64,000 bases of DNA, from NCBI GenBank assembly GCA_964552465.1, contig CAZKGR010000009.1:49629-113628 (forward strand), written 5' to 3'. Origin of the DNA: BMS3BBIN04 sp964552465 (GTDB lineage Bacteria; Electryoneota; Electryoneia; Electryoneales; Electryoneaceae). Shown piece after piece: positions 23,462 to 32,251 of the stretch. A program made the translations under genes and the position numbers. Every line of letters starts with the position of its first letter. Positions within the stretch are counted from its first letter, which is position 1. Below the pieces are notes generated by a model that saw nothing but the letters and a program-made list of their open reading frames with translations, did not search any database and had not been told where the DNA came from.

Positions 23462-24457
23462 CTAAAACAATGGCATCAATTCATTCGCGATAGCTTCAAT
23501 ACCTGAACGAGTGAATTGACTTTTGGCGCGTTCGGCCAGTTCCCGACGCTTGCTCGCATCGAAGAGAAGATCGACCTTGCCCGCATCCATGTCACCAAAC
23601 ATTCCGAATTGCGCAGCCAGTTTTTCTCCTTCCAGCGACCACCCGTACAGATTCTGGAAACCTTCATAATTAGCCAGGAACGTTGGTTTCCCGCAGCTCA
23701 AGCTTTCGAATGTTATGTTTCCGTACGTACAGATCACGGCCTCTGCAGCGTGCAACAACGGCGCGACGGACGGAATCCTTTGCAACAGACGGAGCTTCGG
23801 AAAACGTTCGGCCAGCACAGTTCGTTTATCTGCCGGGTAATCAGGTGACAGGAGCATCACGAACCCTGGGAACGCTTCCAATATTCTGTCATAGAGCAGC
23901 TCAGCGAGTTTAAGTGGTCCGCCCTGCTTGTCGCCCGGACCGAGTACAGCAATTACCCACCCTTCGAACTCCGTCATGATGTCGTTGCTGATGTAAAACT
24001 CGTCTGATACGGGCGCGTATTCGAATCCGCAACGAACTTCACCCGGCATCACACCCTCAAGAGCAACGCAGGGCAGGTGATTGATCAAAACGTCGCACTC
24101 AACTGGCAGATTGGGTCCGAGACCGCTCGCAACTATGACAAAGAGCTCGGCGGAATTCTTTACCAATGCCGTTTTTTCGGTGTTGAAAAGATCAGGTTTG
24201 CCAGGAAAGTGCATCGTGTCAAGCACGGCTAAGCGTGAGGTTGGTATCTCCACGGATTCAATGATGGTCACTGTCGGATCGAGGATGACGTCCATCAGTG
24301 CGCGGGCGCCATGCGACCAGCTACCGAAAATTCCCAAGTTGAGATCTGGGTTTCTTCGGTGTAACGCGTTCAGAATGTCCGTACCACGCTTCAGATGACC
24401 GTTTCCAATCTCAGGCCAGGGATCGCAATGATAGACCAAATCATACGTTACGCCCAC
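23462..24457 (-). CDS. PseG/SpsG-like nucleotide-sugar hydrolase or glycosyltransferase, copy 1
   Basis: A 331-residue paralogue of the gene that follows it. Shared segments include EIGNGHLKRG, DVLINHLP/DLFIDHLP, AVLG, and AVICTYGNITFESLSCGKP. It starts at GTG 24457 with a strong GGGGGAT Shine-Dalgarno and is separated by 31 bp from its twin, clear evidence of tandem duplication. The PseG active-site His lies in GNGHLKR. Since no hydrolysing UDP-GlcNAc 2-epimerase (NeuC/LegG type) is encoded next to the synthase, this pair may supply the UDP-releasing step. Confidence 0.8.
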   Translation of the reverse strand: MGVTYDLVYHCDPWPEIGNGHLKRGTDILNALHRRNPDLNLGIFGSWSHGARALMDVILDPTVTIIESVEIPTSRLAVLDTMHFPGKPDLFNTEKTALVKNSAELFVIVASGLGPNLPVECDVLINHLPCVALEGVMPGEVRCGFEYAPVSDEFYISNDIMTEFEGWVIAVLGPGDKQGGPLKLAELLYDRILEAFPGFVMLLSPDYPADKRTVLAERFPKLRLLQRIPSVAPLLHAAEAVICTYGNITFESLSCGKPTFLANYEGFQNLYGWSLEGEKLAAQFGMFGDMDAGKVDLLFDASKRRELAERAKSQFTRSGIEAIANELMPLF

Positions 24458-24471
24458 AAGATATCCCCCAG

Positions 24472-25560
24472 TTACACCTTTCCCAGCAACTTCAGCGCCC
24501 GGCTATACTCCTCCCACTGGCCGGTGTCCAGCCACGCTTTTTCCCCAATCGGGAAAACACCCACGCTCTCACCACGATCAAGCACTGCTTCTATCATATC
24601 CGTCATGTGGAATATCCTGTCCGCCGGGATATACTCGAGCACTTCGGGGGAAACGACATACATGCCCGTGTTGACCAGGAAATCGTAGCGCGGTTTTTCA
24701 CGGATACGTTCGAGCGAGCCGTCATCATTCATCTCACAGACGCCGTACGGTACGGTGTGATTCTTTAATGATCCGACGACCGTCACTTTGTGTCCATTGC
24801 GCGTATGGTGATCGTATATATCTGCATAGTCAGCACGGATCAGTACGTCACAATTGACCACGAATAACGGTTTGCTGATTTTACCACGCAGGAACTGCAA
24901 CGCCCCTGCGGTGCCCAGCGGCTTGTCTTCTTCAACCAGTTCCACCTGGTCGTCAAGGCCGACACTTTCCAGATACACCCGGATCATGTTGCGCATGTGA
25001 TTGACACTGACAAAAAAATGATCGACGCCATAGGGACGGAAATCATCCATGATCAGCTCGAGTACCGGCTTGTCGCCGATTGGTACGAGCGGCTTCGGCA
25101 GGACACGTGTGAATGGATCAAGCCGAGTACCCTTGCCGCCAGCCATGATGACGACATCACAATCGAGGTTGCGGTATGTAGCGACCGCGTCACGCAGCGT
25201 CGCTGATTCCAGGTCGAACCAGACGATGAGATCGACTGGTTTCCCGTCCGCGTCAACGATTGGCACATGACGGAACCCTCGGTTCTCAAGCAGTTCAAGG
25301 ATTTCCGCCTCAGATACCTCTGTTTCCAGCACTGCGGTCGGGTTCCGTTTCATCACGGAAGAAACGGCTTTGTCGAGGTTGGCATTGGCGAGAATCGCCC
25401 GGCGCAAGTCGCCGTCGGTCAGCATCCCGGTCAGCACTCCACCGTCATTGACCACGAGCACTATGCCGAGATGATGCTGGTCCATCGCCTCAATCGAATT
25501 GCGGATAGACACCGTCTCGGCAACGGTTATGTCCTGTAGGACTTCAGGAGTACGGTACAC
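24472..25560 (-). CDS. Sugar-1-phosphate nucleotidyltransferase with tandem CBS domains (PtmE-like)
   Basis: A 362-residue two-part enzyme. Residues 1-125 hold two CBS domains (DITVAETVSIRNSIEAMDQH; MKRNPTAVLETEVSEAEILE) that should bind an adenine nucleotide and regulate activity. Residues 130-362 are a nucleotidyltransferase with VIMAGGKGTRLDPFT (GGKGTRL at 141-147), LPKPLVPIGDKP and the metal site FVVNCDVL. The same fusion, PtmE, makes GDP-glucosamine for legionaminic acid in Campylobacter. Nucleotide specificity (GDP, UDP or CDP) cannot be read here. GTG start at 25560 with AGGAG upstream. It stands 14 bp before the first PseG-like gene. Confidence 0.88.
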   Translation of the reverse strand: MYRTPEVLQDITVAETVSIRNSIEAMDQHHLGIVLVVNDGGVLTGMLTDGDLRRAILANANLDKAVSSVMKRNPTAVLETEVSEAEILELLENRGFRHVPIVDADGKPVDLIVWFDLESATLRDAVATYRNLDCDVVIMAGGKGTRLDPFTRVLPKPLVPIGDKPVLELIMDDFRPYGVDHFFVSVNHMRNMIRVYLESVGLDDQVELVEEDKPLGTAGALQFLRGKISKPLFVVNCDVLIRADYADIYDHHTRNGHKVTVVGSLKNHTVPYGVCEMNDDGSLERIREKPRYDFLVNTGMYVVSPEVLEYIPADRIFHMTDMIEAVLDRGESVGVFPIGEKAWLDTGQWEEYSRALKLLGKV

Positions 25561-25593
25561 CGGGAACTCCTCGTTTCACAAAAAGGCGTCAGC

Positions 25594-26733
25594 CTAAACT
25601 GGGATTTGAACCAGTGCATCCTTCAATGTGTCCGCCACACGTGCAACCTGATCTTCAGTTAACGAATCATACATCGGCAACGTAATCAAATGATCGGTCA
25701 CAAAGTCAGTGGTCGGTTGCTTATGGTCGCCAACGTAGATCGAGAACCGGTGAATCGCCGGATAATGCACGCTCGTCTGAACGCCTTTCTCCGCCATATA
25801 GTCACGGACCATGTCACGGCGTTCTTCCCCACCCGCAAATAGCACCACCGGCATGATGTAATTTGCGGACTCTTCGTTAAGATCAGCGAACGGGACATGT
25901 ATGCTGTCTATTCCTGCAAGGGCTTCTTCGTAAACCTTGCGCAGCTCTTTACGACGCTGAAGGATTCCGTCCAGCTTGCTCTCCTGGACCAAAGCCAGCG
26001 ATGCGCGAATGTCGTCAATGCGATAGTTCCAGCCGGGTTCGACGACATCATAACGTGTCGCATGTCCTTGCGCTCGTTGATACGACATGGTGGTCATGCC
26101 ATGCGAGCGGATCAGCTTTGCACGTTTGGCCAGCTCGTCGTCATCGGTCGCCAGCAACCCGCCTTCCCCGCAGGTAATGACCTTGTTCGAGAAGAAGCTG
26201 AAGCAGCCGAATTTTCCCCATGTTCCGAGCTTACGCCCGTGGTAATCAACGTCAATCGTATGCGCGGCATCTTCTATGATGGTCAGATTATGTTCGTCTG
26301 CGAGCTCTGCGAAACGTTCCATCTGGCACGGGAATCCGCCAAAGTGCATCGGTATGATCGCACGGGTACGGGGTGTGATCTTACGCGTCACATCCTCGGG
26401 ATCGAGGTTCAGGTTCTGTTTGCTGACAATGTCCGCGAAGACAACTGTCGCGCCGGTATAACGGACGGCGTTGGCAGTCGCAACAAAAGTCAACGACGGA
26501 ACAATGACTTCATCACCCGGCTTCAGGTCCGAAAGATGGCAGGCCATATGCAGTGCGGCGGTGCAGTTTGTGGTGGCAATGACATGCTTGATCCCCAACC
26601 GGTCAGCGAAACGTCGCTCCAGCTCGACAGTCTTCTGACCCATCGAGATCCACTTCGAGCGCACGGTCTCCATGACCGCCCGCTCTTCGCGCTCGTCGAA
26701 GTTGAGATCAAACAGTGGAATGTCAAACGCCAT
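25594..26733 (-). CDS. DegT/DnrJ/EryC1 PLP aminotransferase (LegC-like)
   Basis: A 379-residue sugar aminotransferase that should add an amino group from glutamate to a keto nucleotide-sugar. It has the N-terminal PLFDLNFDEREE, the NCTAALHMA phosphate-binding region, IIEDAAH with the pyridine-pairing Asp, and the PLP lysine in FSFFSNKVITCGEGG. The C-terminal HYPAIH and LITLPMYDSLTEDQV are family hallmarks. It overlaps the preceding epimerase gene by one base (TGATG), so the ketosugar made there is probably its substrate. In legionaminic pathways this is the LegC step. Confidence 0.9.
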   Translation of the reverse strand: MAFDIPLFDLNFDEREERAVMETVRSKWISMGQKTVELERRFADRLGIKHVIATTNCTAALHMACHLSDLKPGDEVIVPSLTFVATANAVRYTGATVVFADIVSKQNLNLDPEDVTRKITPRTRAIIPMHFGGFPCQMERFAELADEHNLTIIEDAAHTIDVDYHGRKLGTWGKFGCFSFFSNKVITCGEGGLLATDDDELAKRAKLIRSHGMTTMSYQRAQGHATRYDVVEPGWNYRIDDIRASLALVQESKLDGILQRRKELRKVYEEALAGIDSIHVPFADLNEESANYIMPVVLFAGGEERRDMVRDYMAEKGVQTSVHYPAIHRFSIYVGDHKQPTTDFVTDHLITLPMYDSLTEDQVARVADTLKDALVQIPV

Positions 26734-27722
26734 CAGATCGCTTCCGGGTTCGAGTTCCGGTATTTCGTCGAGTCTGGATCAGAAATCACGCCGTCCTTGA
26801 GGATGTCGTGGATCTCACGTATCCCATCCGGAACCCGCTTGGTTATCGTGAAGCCGAGCCTGTCGTGAATCTTGCTGAAATCGACGCGGTAGTCGCGCGG
26901 GTCTTCGTTCTTGTCGACGTATTGAATGTCCGCGTCCGGCATGACCTTCAGCATCTCGTCCGCGAGCATCTTTTTCTGATAATTCTCCGAGGTGTCGCCA
27001 ACGCCGAACACGTCGCCGTTGACAAGTTCGCGGTCAGCTTCCAGCACACAAATGCAGCTTCCGGCGAGATCCTCGACGTGGCAGTAGGGGCGCCAGAATT
27101 GTTCGCCGAAAATCTTCAGCCCACGGTCCAACGCCAGGTCACGGGTAAATTCGTTGACGGTAAGGTCGAAACGCATGCGTGGGGACAGGCCGTACACAGT
27201 CGAGAAACGCAGCGGGGTTGCGATCATGCCATTGTTGCCCGAATTCTCCATCAGGTACTTCTCGAACTTGACCTTGAGTTCAGCATACAGTGAAATAGGG
27301 TTCAGCGCGGAGGTTTCGGTGATGTAATCGTCACCTTCCATCTTGCCGTAGTTGCTGCACGTTGAGGCGAAGACGAAGCGTTCCACCGTGCCGGATGCTT
27401 TTGCCGTGTCGAACAGGTTAACAGACGCTTGCCAATTGATCGCGTTCGCCAGCTCCGGCTGCTGACGACATGCCGGATCGCCGACAATCGCGGCGAGGTG
27501 AACGATAGCATCCGCGTTCGTGACTATCTCCTTGACGAACGCATCGTCACGGACATCGCCCTTGCGAAATGTGAAGTTCGGGTGATTGTAGATGCCGACC
27601 AGCGATTCGCCGCCGAAAAACAGGGCGTCCACACCCAGGACTGTATAGCCCTTGTCCAGCAGTTGACGTGCGAGTACCGAACCGATGTAGCCCGCTACAC
27701 CAGTGACTAAAACCGTTTTCAC
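26733..27722 (-). CDS. NAD-dependent epimerase/dehydratase (extended SDR, LegB-like)
   Basis: A 329-residue nucleotide-sugar enzyme and the first gene of the operon. The Rossmann motif is GVAGYIGS (8-15). The active site has STCSNYG and SLYAELK (Tyr-x3-Lys). RPYCHVEDLA and a C-terminal substrate domain are typical. The VGDPACRQQPELANAINW segment places it with the sugar 4,6-dehydratase/epimerase group often found next to DegT aminotransferases. It starts at GTG 27722 with GAGGGG upstream. Likely reaction: make a 4-keto-6-deoxy sugar for the aminotransferase, though a simple epimerase cannot be excluded. Confidence 0.85.
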   Translation of the reverse strand: MKTVLVTGVAGYIGSVLARQLLDKGYTVLGVDALFFGGESLVGIYNHPNFTFRKGDVRDDAFVKEIVTNADAIVHLAAIVGDPACRQQPELANAINWQASVNLFDTAKASGTVERFVFASTCSNYGKMEGDDYITETSALNPISLYAELKVKFEKYLMENSGNNGMIATPLRFSTVYGLSPRMRFDLTVNEFTRDLALDRGLKIFGEQFWRPYCHVEDLAGSCICVLEADRELVNGDVFGVGDTSENYQKKMLADEMLKVMPDADIQYVDKNEDPRDYRVDFSKIHDRLGFTITKRVPDGIREIHDILKDGVISDPDSTKYRNSNPEAI

Positions 27723-28030
27723 AATGTCCCCTCTATCGCTGCCGCGCCCGGCAGGTGGAATGATGAATGTGTGCCTGTGAAGCTACTGAATGTAAGGGAC
27801 TGTCACAGGGAAAGAAACCGGGATTTCCGGGGGCCTGAGGAGGGTTGTTCAACCACGGAATACACGGATAGGCTGTGGGTGGTATGTGCCCCAGACATTT
27901 ATGTCTGGGATTCGCTGAGGATTCGAGTTTGGATCATCCACGACATGAATGTCGTGGGCATACTAAAAGAGAGATCCTTCGCTTCGCTCAGGATGAATTC
28001 TTTTTCCCATAGCCTATAGCCCACAGCCTA
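27723..28030. other. 308-bp spacer with paired hairpins
   Basis: No gene is supported. It holds a head-to-head pair of family A hairpins, CCCAGACATTTATGTCTGGG (27890-27909) and CCACGAC-ATGAAT-GTCGTGG (27938-27957), then a GAGATCCTTC repeat (27971-27996). The nonulosonate operon promoter must lie in its left part; none is obvious. Confidence 0.65.
27890..27957. repeat. BIME-like pair of family A hairpins
   Basis: Two 20-bp palindromes with GACAT-ATGTC cores, 28 bp apart, oriented head to head (outer flanks GCC... and ...GGGCAT). The same arrangement recurs at 50765-50833. Confidence 0.8.
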
Positions 28031-29752
28031 TCAGAACACCGGATACCAGCGGAAGACGGTCTGGAACAGGATGTCATCCTCCTTCACACCTGCACCTTCA
28101 ACCGGCTTCAGTTCGCGATCTACATAACGAACATTAAAGTTGAAATGCACGTGTTGCAGCGGTTCGATCTCGAGCGCTATCCCCAATTCGCGCTGAGTTT
28201 CTTTGTCACCTGACAGGAATGGGATACTGTCACGGATCGCGTTGTCCTCATGATCGGAATAATGGATGTCGCCCCCCAGTACCACGCCTTCCGGGTTTGC
28301 GCCGTGACGGGATACCCGCGCATGTAGGGTCAATGCCGCGGCACGCGCCACCTGTTGTCGCCAGCCGAGGACCATGTTGTCGCTGTTTGGCGGCATCGGG
28401 TAGCCGAGGTTGGTGCTGAGGTGCGTTGCTCGATTGATCTCATATTTATGGGTGTACACATATGGCCGGATGCGTGCGTATTCGATGAACAGCTGGCTGT
28501 TCGAGATATTGAACAGATCCACCACCTTGATCCCGCCGAGGAATGCCCATTTGTTCGTGTAATCGTCCGTCGCAAAATCTGAGAACACGAACTCGTCGAG
28601 CAACACCTGCAGGTGCAACATCACTCGATTGAACGCCAACCAACGGATATCCCCACCGAGCATCATGTTGTCTGGATCGCCGGTGTAGTGTTCCTGCCCT
28701 TGAATGAAAATCAATGGATTGAGGTATTCCACATCGAAGCCGCGCTCCCCGTAGATCACCTGTTCAAAAAAAGTGAACCGGAACGTACGGTGGAGGTTGA
28801 TCTCGAACCGTTGCGCGGATAGCCATTTCTGGGCGTACAGCTCACGATATCCACCATATGGAAGCGGATAGGTATCCTGCACGATTCGCGGTTCAGTTTG
28901 CAAACGACCCTGAATATTGGTGTAGGTAAAGGGTCCCCAGTTGCCCGCTAACCGGAAATGCGTATATGGCAACGCGTAATCGTTGACCAGCAAGGCACCG
29001 GTTTCCGCATCGCCCCAACGTTGCCGTCCCTTTCCGAAATGGAGCAGCACGTGATCGCCCTGATAACTTATCTCGGCTTCGCTGTCGTAAAAATCGAGCA
29101 ACTCGGGGCTGGTGCCCGATGGACCACTGAAGATGTACGGGTAGCGAACACTGTCCACCACCACCGGATCCATAACGATGTGGTTGTCCGCAACCGCACC
29201 GAAGGCTGACCAACGACCACTGCGGAATCTTATTGCGCCGCCATTTCCAATCACTCGTGCGGTCAGCTTTTCATCGCCTGGATTCTCCGGCAGCCGCTCG
29301 TAATATTCAGCGATTATGGTCGGGTTCAGTGCGATCTGCCAGTCATCGTCCTCACCGCCATCGAAATACAGCAAGTCCAGGCCATTCGGGAATAACCAGG
29401 ACGGAAGGCTGGTCCATTTCTCCCAGAAGGAGCGGTATTCTGAATCGGTGCTCGCACCTAGGTAACGCAGCTCATCCTGAAGCTCGAACAGGTATTGGTC
29501 AAGCTGCTCTCGTTCGATGCGGGTCATGGAGTCCCGGTGCATGCTTGCAGCGATTAGATGCTTGGCGACATCGACACGCGTGAAAGGTTTCGCGCCGGGT
29601 AATGGCTTGTCGAGGTAGCCGAGTATGTCGGCTCGTTCGAGGAAGTCATAGACTGGATCAGACAATCGAACGTCTACGGCCGATGCCGAACTGACGAGGA
29701 TAAACAAGGCAGCAATAATCAGGCATGTTAGCTGACAGCAGCGTTTGGGCAT
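28031..29752 (-). CDS. Wzi-like outer-membrane capsule assembly barrel protein
   Basis: A 573-residue exported protein. The signal peptide is residues 1-26 (QLTCLIIAALFILVSSASAV). Residues 27-110 are helical (VYDFLERADILGYL; FTRVDVAKHLI), the usual periplasmic start of this group. The rest is amphipathic beta-strand sequence ending in FRWYPVF with an aromatic C-terminal residue, as in outer-membrane barrels. The segment KWLSAQRFEINLHRTFRFTF then EQVIYGERGFDVEYLNPL matches the core of Wzi-family proteins, which anchor or organise capsule at the surface. It lies between nonulosonate and export genes, consistent with this role. Confidence 0.72.
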   Translation of the reverse strand: MPKRCCQLTCLIIAALFILVSSASAVDVRLSDPVYDFLERADILGYLDKPLPGAKPFTRVDVAKHLIAASMHRDSMTRIEREQLDQYLFELQDELRYLGASTDSEYRSFWEKWTSLPSWLFPNGLDLLYFDGGEDDDWQIALNPTIIAEYYERLPENPGDEKLTARVIGNGGAIRFRSGRWSAFGAVADNHIVMDPVVVDSVRYPYIFSGPSGTSPELLDFYDSEAEISYQGDHVLLHFGKGRQRWGDAETGALLVNDYALPYTHFRLAGNWGPFTYTNIQGRLQTEPRIVQDTYPLPYGGYRELYAQKWLSAQRFEINLHRTFRFTFFEQVIYGERGFDVEYLNPLIFIQGQEHYTGDPDNMMLGGDIRWLAFNRVMLHLQVLLDEFVFSDFATDDYTNKWAFLGGIKVVDLFNISNSQLFIEYARIRPYVYTHKYEINRATHLSTNLGYPMPPNSDNMVLGWRQQVARAAALTLHARVSRHGANPEGVVLGGDIHYSDHEDNAIRDSIPFLSGDKETQRELGIALEIEPLQHVHFNFNVRYVDRELKPVEGAGVKEDDILFQTVFRWYPVF

Positions 29753-29901
29753 GATGAATCCTGAGTGATGAAGTGCGTCAACCTGAACGGAATCGAATGC
29801 AGAGAATATTCAGACGATATAGTCTTCTGCACAAGTTTTTGCAAGGGAGCGTATTGCCCCGAGGAAAACCTACGCAGGAATGGCACGTGTTATCTTAAAC
29901 C

Positions 29902-30918
29902 ATGAAGCGACGTGATTCCAATAGCGAAAATCAATCCCGACAGCAACTCACGTTATTGCTCCTGTTGTTGCGGCTGGTTACATTGGCCTGCGCGATTCTG
30001 GTAATCGTTCCTTACAGCAGCCTGGGTTGGTTCGATTCACTACAGACTATCGCAGGGCAACAAATTCTCCGTCTTATGCTCCTTGTCCTGGTGGTCTTGC
30101 AAACCGGGCACTGGCTGCAAGCTGAGCGTCGGGGCGAGTTTATTGTAAGCGCGGTCCTGTTTGCCATTCTCTTATTCGAACTCCTGCACACGGTTCCCCT
30201 GCGCCCGAAGCAGCCTGAATCACCACCCTCAATGCGTGTGATGACGTTTAACAGTCAGGGGCAGATGGCCGGTAGTTGGATTTCCTGGATGGATCAGGGC
30301 GAAGTCGATCTCGGCTGTATTCAGGAAGTTCGGCCTGGAGATATCGAGTATATTCGAGAAGTTGGCGCAATTCACGGATATCGTTTTCTTCACGTCACTT
30401 TCACCTCGGACAGCAGTGACGGTATCGCTGTGCTCAGTAGAATTCCTTTTGAGCGTGCCGAATCCATCGAAGTGGCGGAACACAATAGTGAAAGACGCAT
30501 TCTCCCTCTCGTTCATGTCACAATAGACGGTGTGCCATTGCAAGTGCTCGGTGTGCATCTGGCCTCCACGCCTCGCCATGACAAACTGAATGGGGTAGAG
30601 GAGGCTTGGCGTCTACGTGAAAGACAGGTTGAAACGTTGCTTGAGTGGGTAAAGGTGGTTGATTCGCCCGTCCTCGTGCTTGGCGACTTTAACGCAACTC
30701 CTACTGATGGAATTGTCCGACGTATCCGTGGTTCACTGGATGACATGTGGGTATCCGGCGGTTCCGGTGTCGGCGGGACATGGCCGGCAGGATTGGCGTT
30801 TTTGCGCATTGATATGATTTTCGCGCACGGCTTCGACGGGATAAGCCTCCCAGTACTCAATTCCCTCGGAGCCAGTGATCACCTGTCATTATCTATGACT
30901 TTACACCTGGATGAGTGA
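29902..30918 (+). CDS. Membrane-anchored endonuclease/exonuclease/phosphatase-family protein
   Basis: A 338-residue protein with about three N-terminal transmembrane helices (residues 15-43, 55-72, 79-98), then a catalytic domain from residue 110. The EEP-fold motifs are present: MRVMTFNSQG, the metal Glu in DLGCIQEV, GVHLASTPRHDK, LVLGDFNATP, and the final SDHLSLSM with the catalytic Asp-His pair. Proteins of this layout hydrolyse phosphodiesters or phosphoester headgroups outside the membrane; the substrate is unknown. It starts at ATG 29902, divergent from the Wzi-like gene with a 149-bp spacer, and precedes the export operon. Confidence 0.85.
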   Translation: MKRRDSNSENQSRQQLTLLLLLLRLVTLACAILVIVPYSSLGWFDSLQTIAGQQILRLMLLVLVVLQTGHWLQAERRGEFIVSAVLFAILLFELLHTVPLRPKQPESPPSMRVMTFNSQGQMAGSWISWMDQGEVDLGCIQEVRPGDIEYIREVGAIHGYRFLHVTFTSDSSDGIAVLSRIPFERAESIEVAEHNSERRILPLVHVTIDGVPLQVLGVHLASTPRHDKLNGVEEAWRLRERQVETLLEWVKVVDSPVLVLGDFNATPTDGIVRRIRGSLDDMWVSGGSGVGGTWPAGLAFLRIDMIFAHGFDGISLPVLNSLGASDHLSLSMTLHLDE

Positions 30919-31227
30919 GGGGAGGCAACTTGTACCCCTGCGGTCATCACCAGCCAGTTTGAACCTTTTCGATGATGCAATCCGAGGTTCTGTGAATACT
31001 GCGACGCCGTGTGCGATAGCTTGTTAAACGATTTTGTGTTTGAGACTCCAGATTGGACATGCTGACGTTGCGATATTGGCACACTCCTCCCTAAGTTCGT
31101 CATCTTAAGTACTTGGTTCAATTCAGTGCTCACAAACAGCTCGTGGATGCATCGGTAGTGTTCTGCGCGGAACTTCTGATCGTTGTGCATCCTGACACCT
31201 GAACTTAATCCGAACACGGTCTCGCAC
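30919..31227. other. Spacer upstream of export genes, nothing firm
   Basis: This 309-bp stretch precedes wza. I saw no ORF, no JUMPstart-type GGCGGTAG element and no clear promoter boxes. It should still contain the export operon promoter. Confidence 0.3.
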
Positions 31228-32193
31228 ATGACTGTCCGACCTATTGTTGCTCAACGAAGTGGTTTCTCCAACATTCTCAATTTTCGAGTTGGGAGCGGCT
31301 GGCTTGTTTTTATGCTGTTGTTCAGCTTCCTGTTGCCTGTTTCAGGGCAGGCTCAAATGGGCACAATCAAACCGGGAAGCCTGGTCAGCGTAACGGTCGT
31401 TGGTCATCCGGAATTCTCTCAGATGGTGGTTGTGCACCCCAATGGGAGCACGGACTACCCGTTGCTGGGCAACATCCCGATTGATGGCATGACTGCCGAA
31501 GATCTGAACCAGCTGTTGACTCGTGTGCTCAAACAGGTAATTGACCGTCCGCTGGTTTTTGTCAATTTGTCGCACTACGCAATGGTGGAAATGAGAGTTG
31601 TCGGCGCCGTGCAGACGCCTGGTAACACACAGGTGCGTGCTCCGGCGGACATTCAGAATGTCATCGCTAGTGTTGGCGGCACCACCGTTGAAGCCGACCT
31701 GCGACGTGTGGCGATTATCCGCGAGCGACCGTCCGGGCAGACTACACAGGAAATCAACCTGGTTGAATATGCCGCTCAGGATCCGAGCAGTTTTGAGCCC
31801 ATTTACGTTGAATCGGGTGATTTAGTCGTTATTCCGGTGTTGGAGCGGAATTCCTATGTCCGTGTCATTGGTGCTGTGAATTTGCCTGGCCCCTACGTCC
31901 CAGACATGACATCGAATGTAATCGACATGATTTACCTTGCGGGCGGGCCGTCACGAAATGCTGATCTGAACCGGGTTCGCTTCATCCGATCCAATGGGAA
32001 CCGCGGGGTTCACGAAACCGTTTTTGACATGGAAGATCTGCTTGAGCGCGGCACCGAATATCCGGAAGTTCTTCCTGGCGATGTGATCATCGTCAGCTTC
32101 CGGGACGACTGGAAGACATTTTCGTACTGGGCAGGAATCGTCCGCGACCTTGCTCTGGTTGCATCTTCCATCGTGATTCTTTCGAGAATCTGA
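31228..32193 (+). CDS. wza: Polysaccharide export outer-membrane protein (Wza family)
   Basis: A 321-residue protein of the channel that carries polysaccharide through the outer membrane. A signal sequence spans residues about 20-42 (WLVFMLLFSFLLPVSGQAQ), without an obvious lipobox cysteine. The Poly_export domain follows (IKPGSLVSVTVVGHPEFSQMV ... YPLLGNIPIDGMT ... PLVFVNLSHY), then two SLBB segments (MRVVGAVQTPGN; VRVIGAVNLPGPY), each with the V-x-G-x-V-x-x-P-G signature. A C-terminal hydrophobic segment (WAGIVRDLALVASSIVIL) could be the membrane-spanning helix. I chose ATG 31228 over an upstream TTG. It is followed after 58 bp by the Wzc kinase, its usual partner. Confidence 0.9.
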   Translation: MTVRPIVAQRSGFSNILNFRVGSGWLVFMLLFSFLLPVSGQAQMGTIKPGSLVSVTVVGHPEFSQMVVVHPNGSTDYPLLGNIPIDGMTAEDLNQLLTRVLKQVIDRPLVFVNLSHYAMVEMRVVGAVQTPGNTQVRAPADIQNVIASVGGTTVEADLRRVAIIRERPSGQTTQEINLVEYAAQDPSSFEPIYVESGDLVVIPVLERNSYVRVIGAVNLPGPYVPDMTSNVIDMIYLAGGPSRNADLNRVRFIRSNGNRGVHETVFDMEDLLERGTEYPEVLPGDVIIVSFRDDWKTFSYWAGIVRDLALVASSIVILSRI

Positions 32194-32251
32194 CCGATAG
32201 AAGAGTAAGCTGTTTTACGCTGACGCTCATCAACATCGAACAGAGTTTTCA

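Noticed and set aside
25897..26868. 323-codon plus-strand ORF opposite the aminotransferase
   Set aside because: Mirror frame of a conserved DegT aminotransferase; no homology pattern and inconsistent with operon direction.
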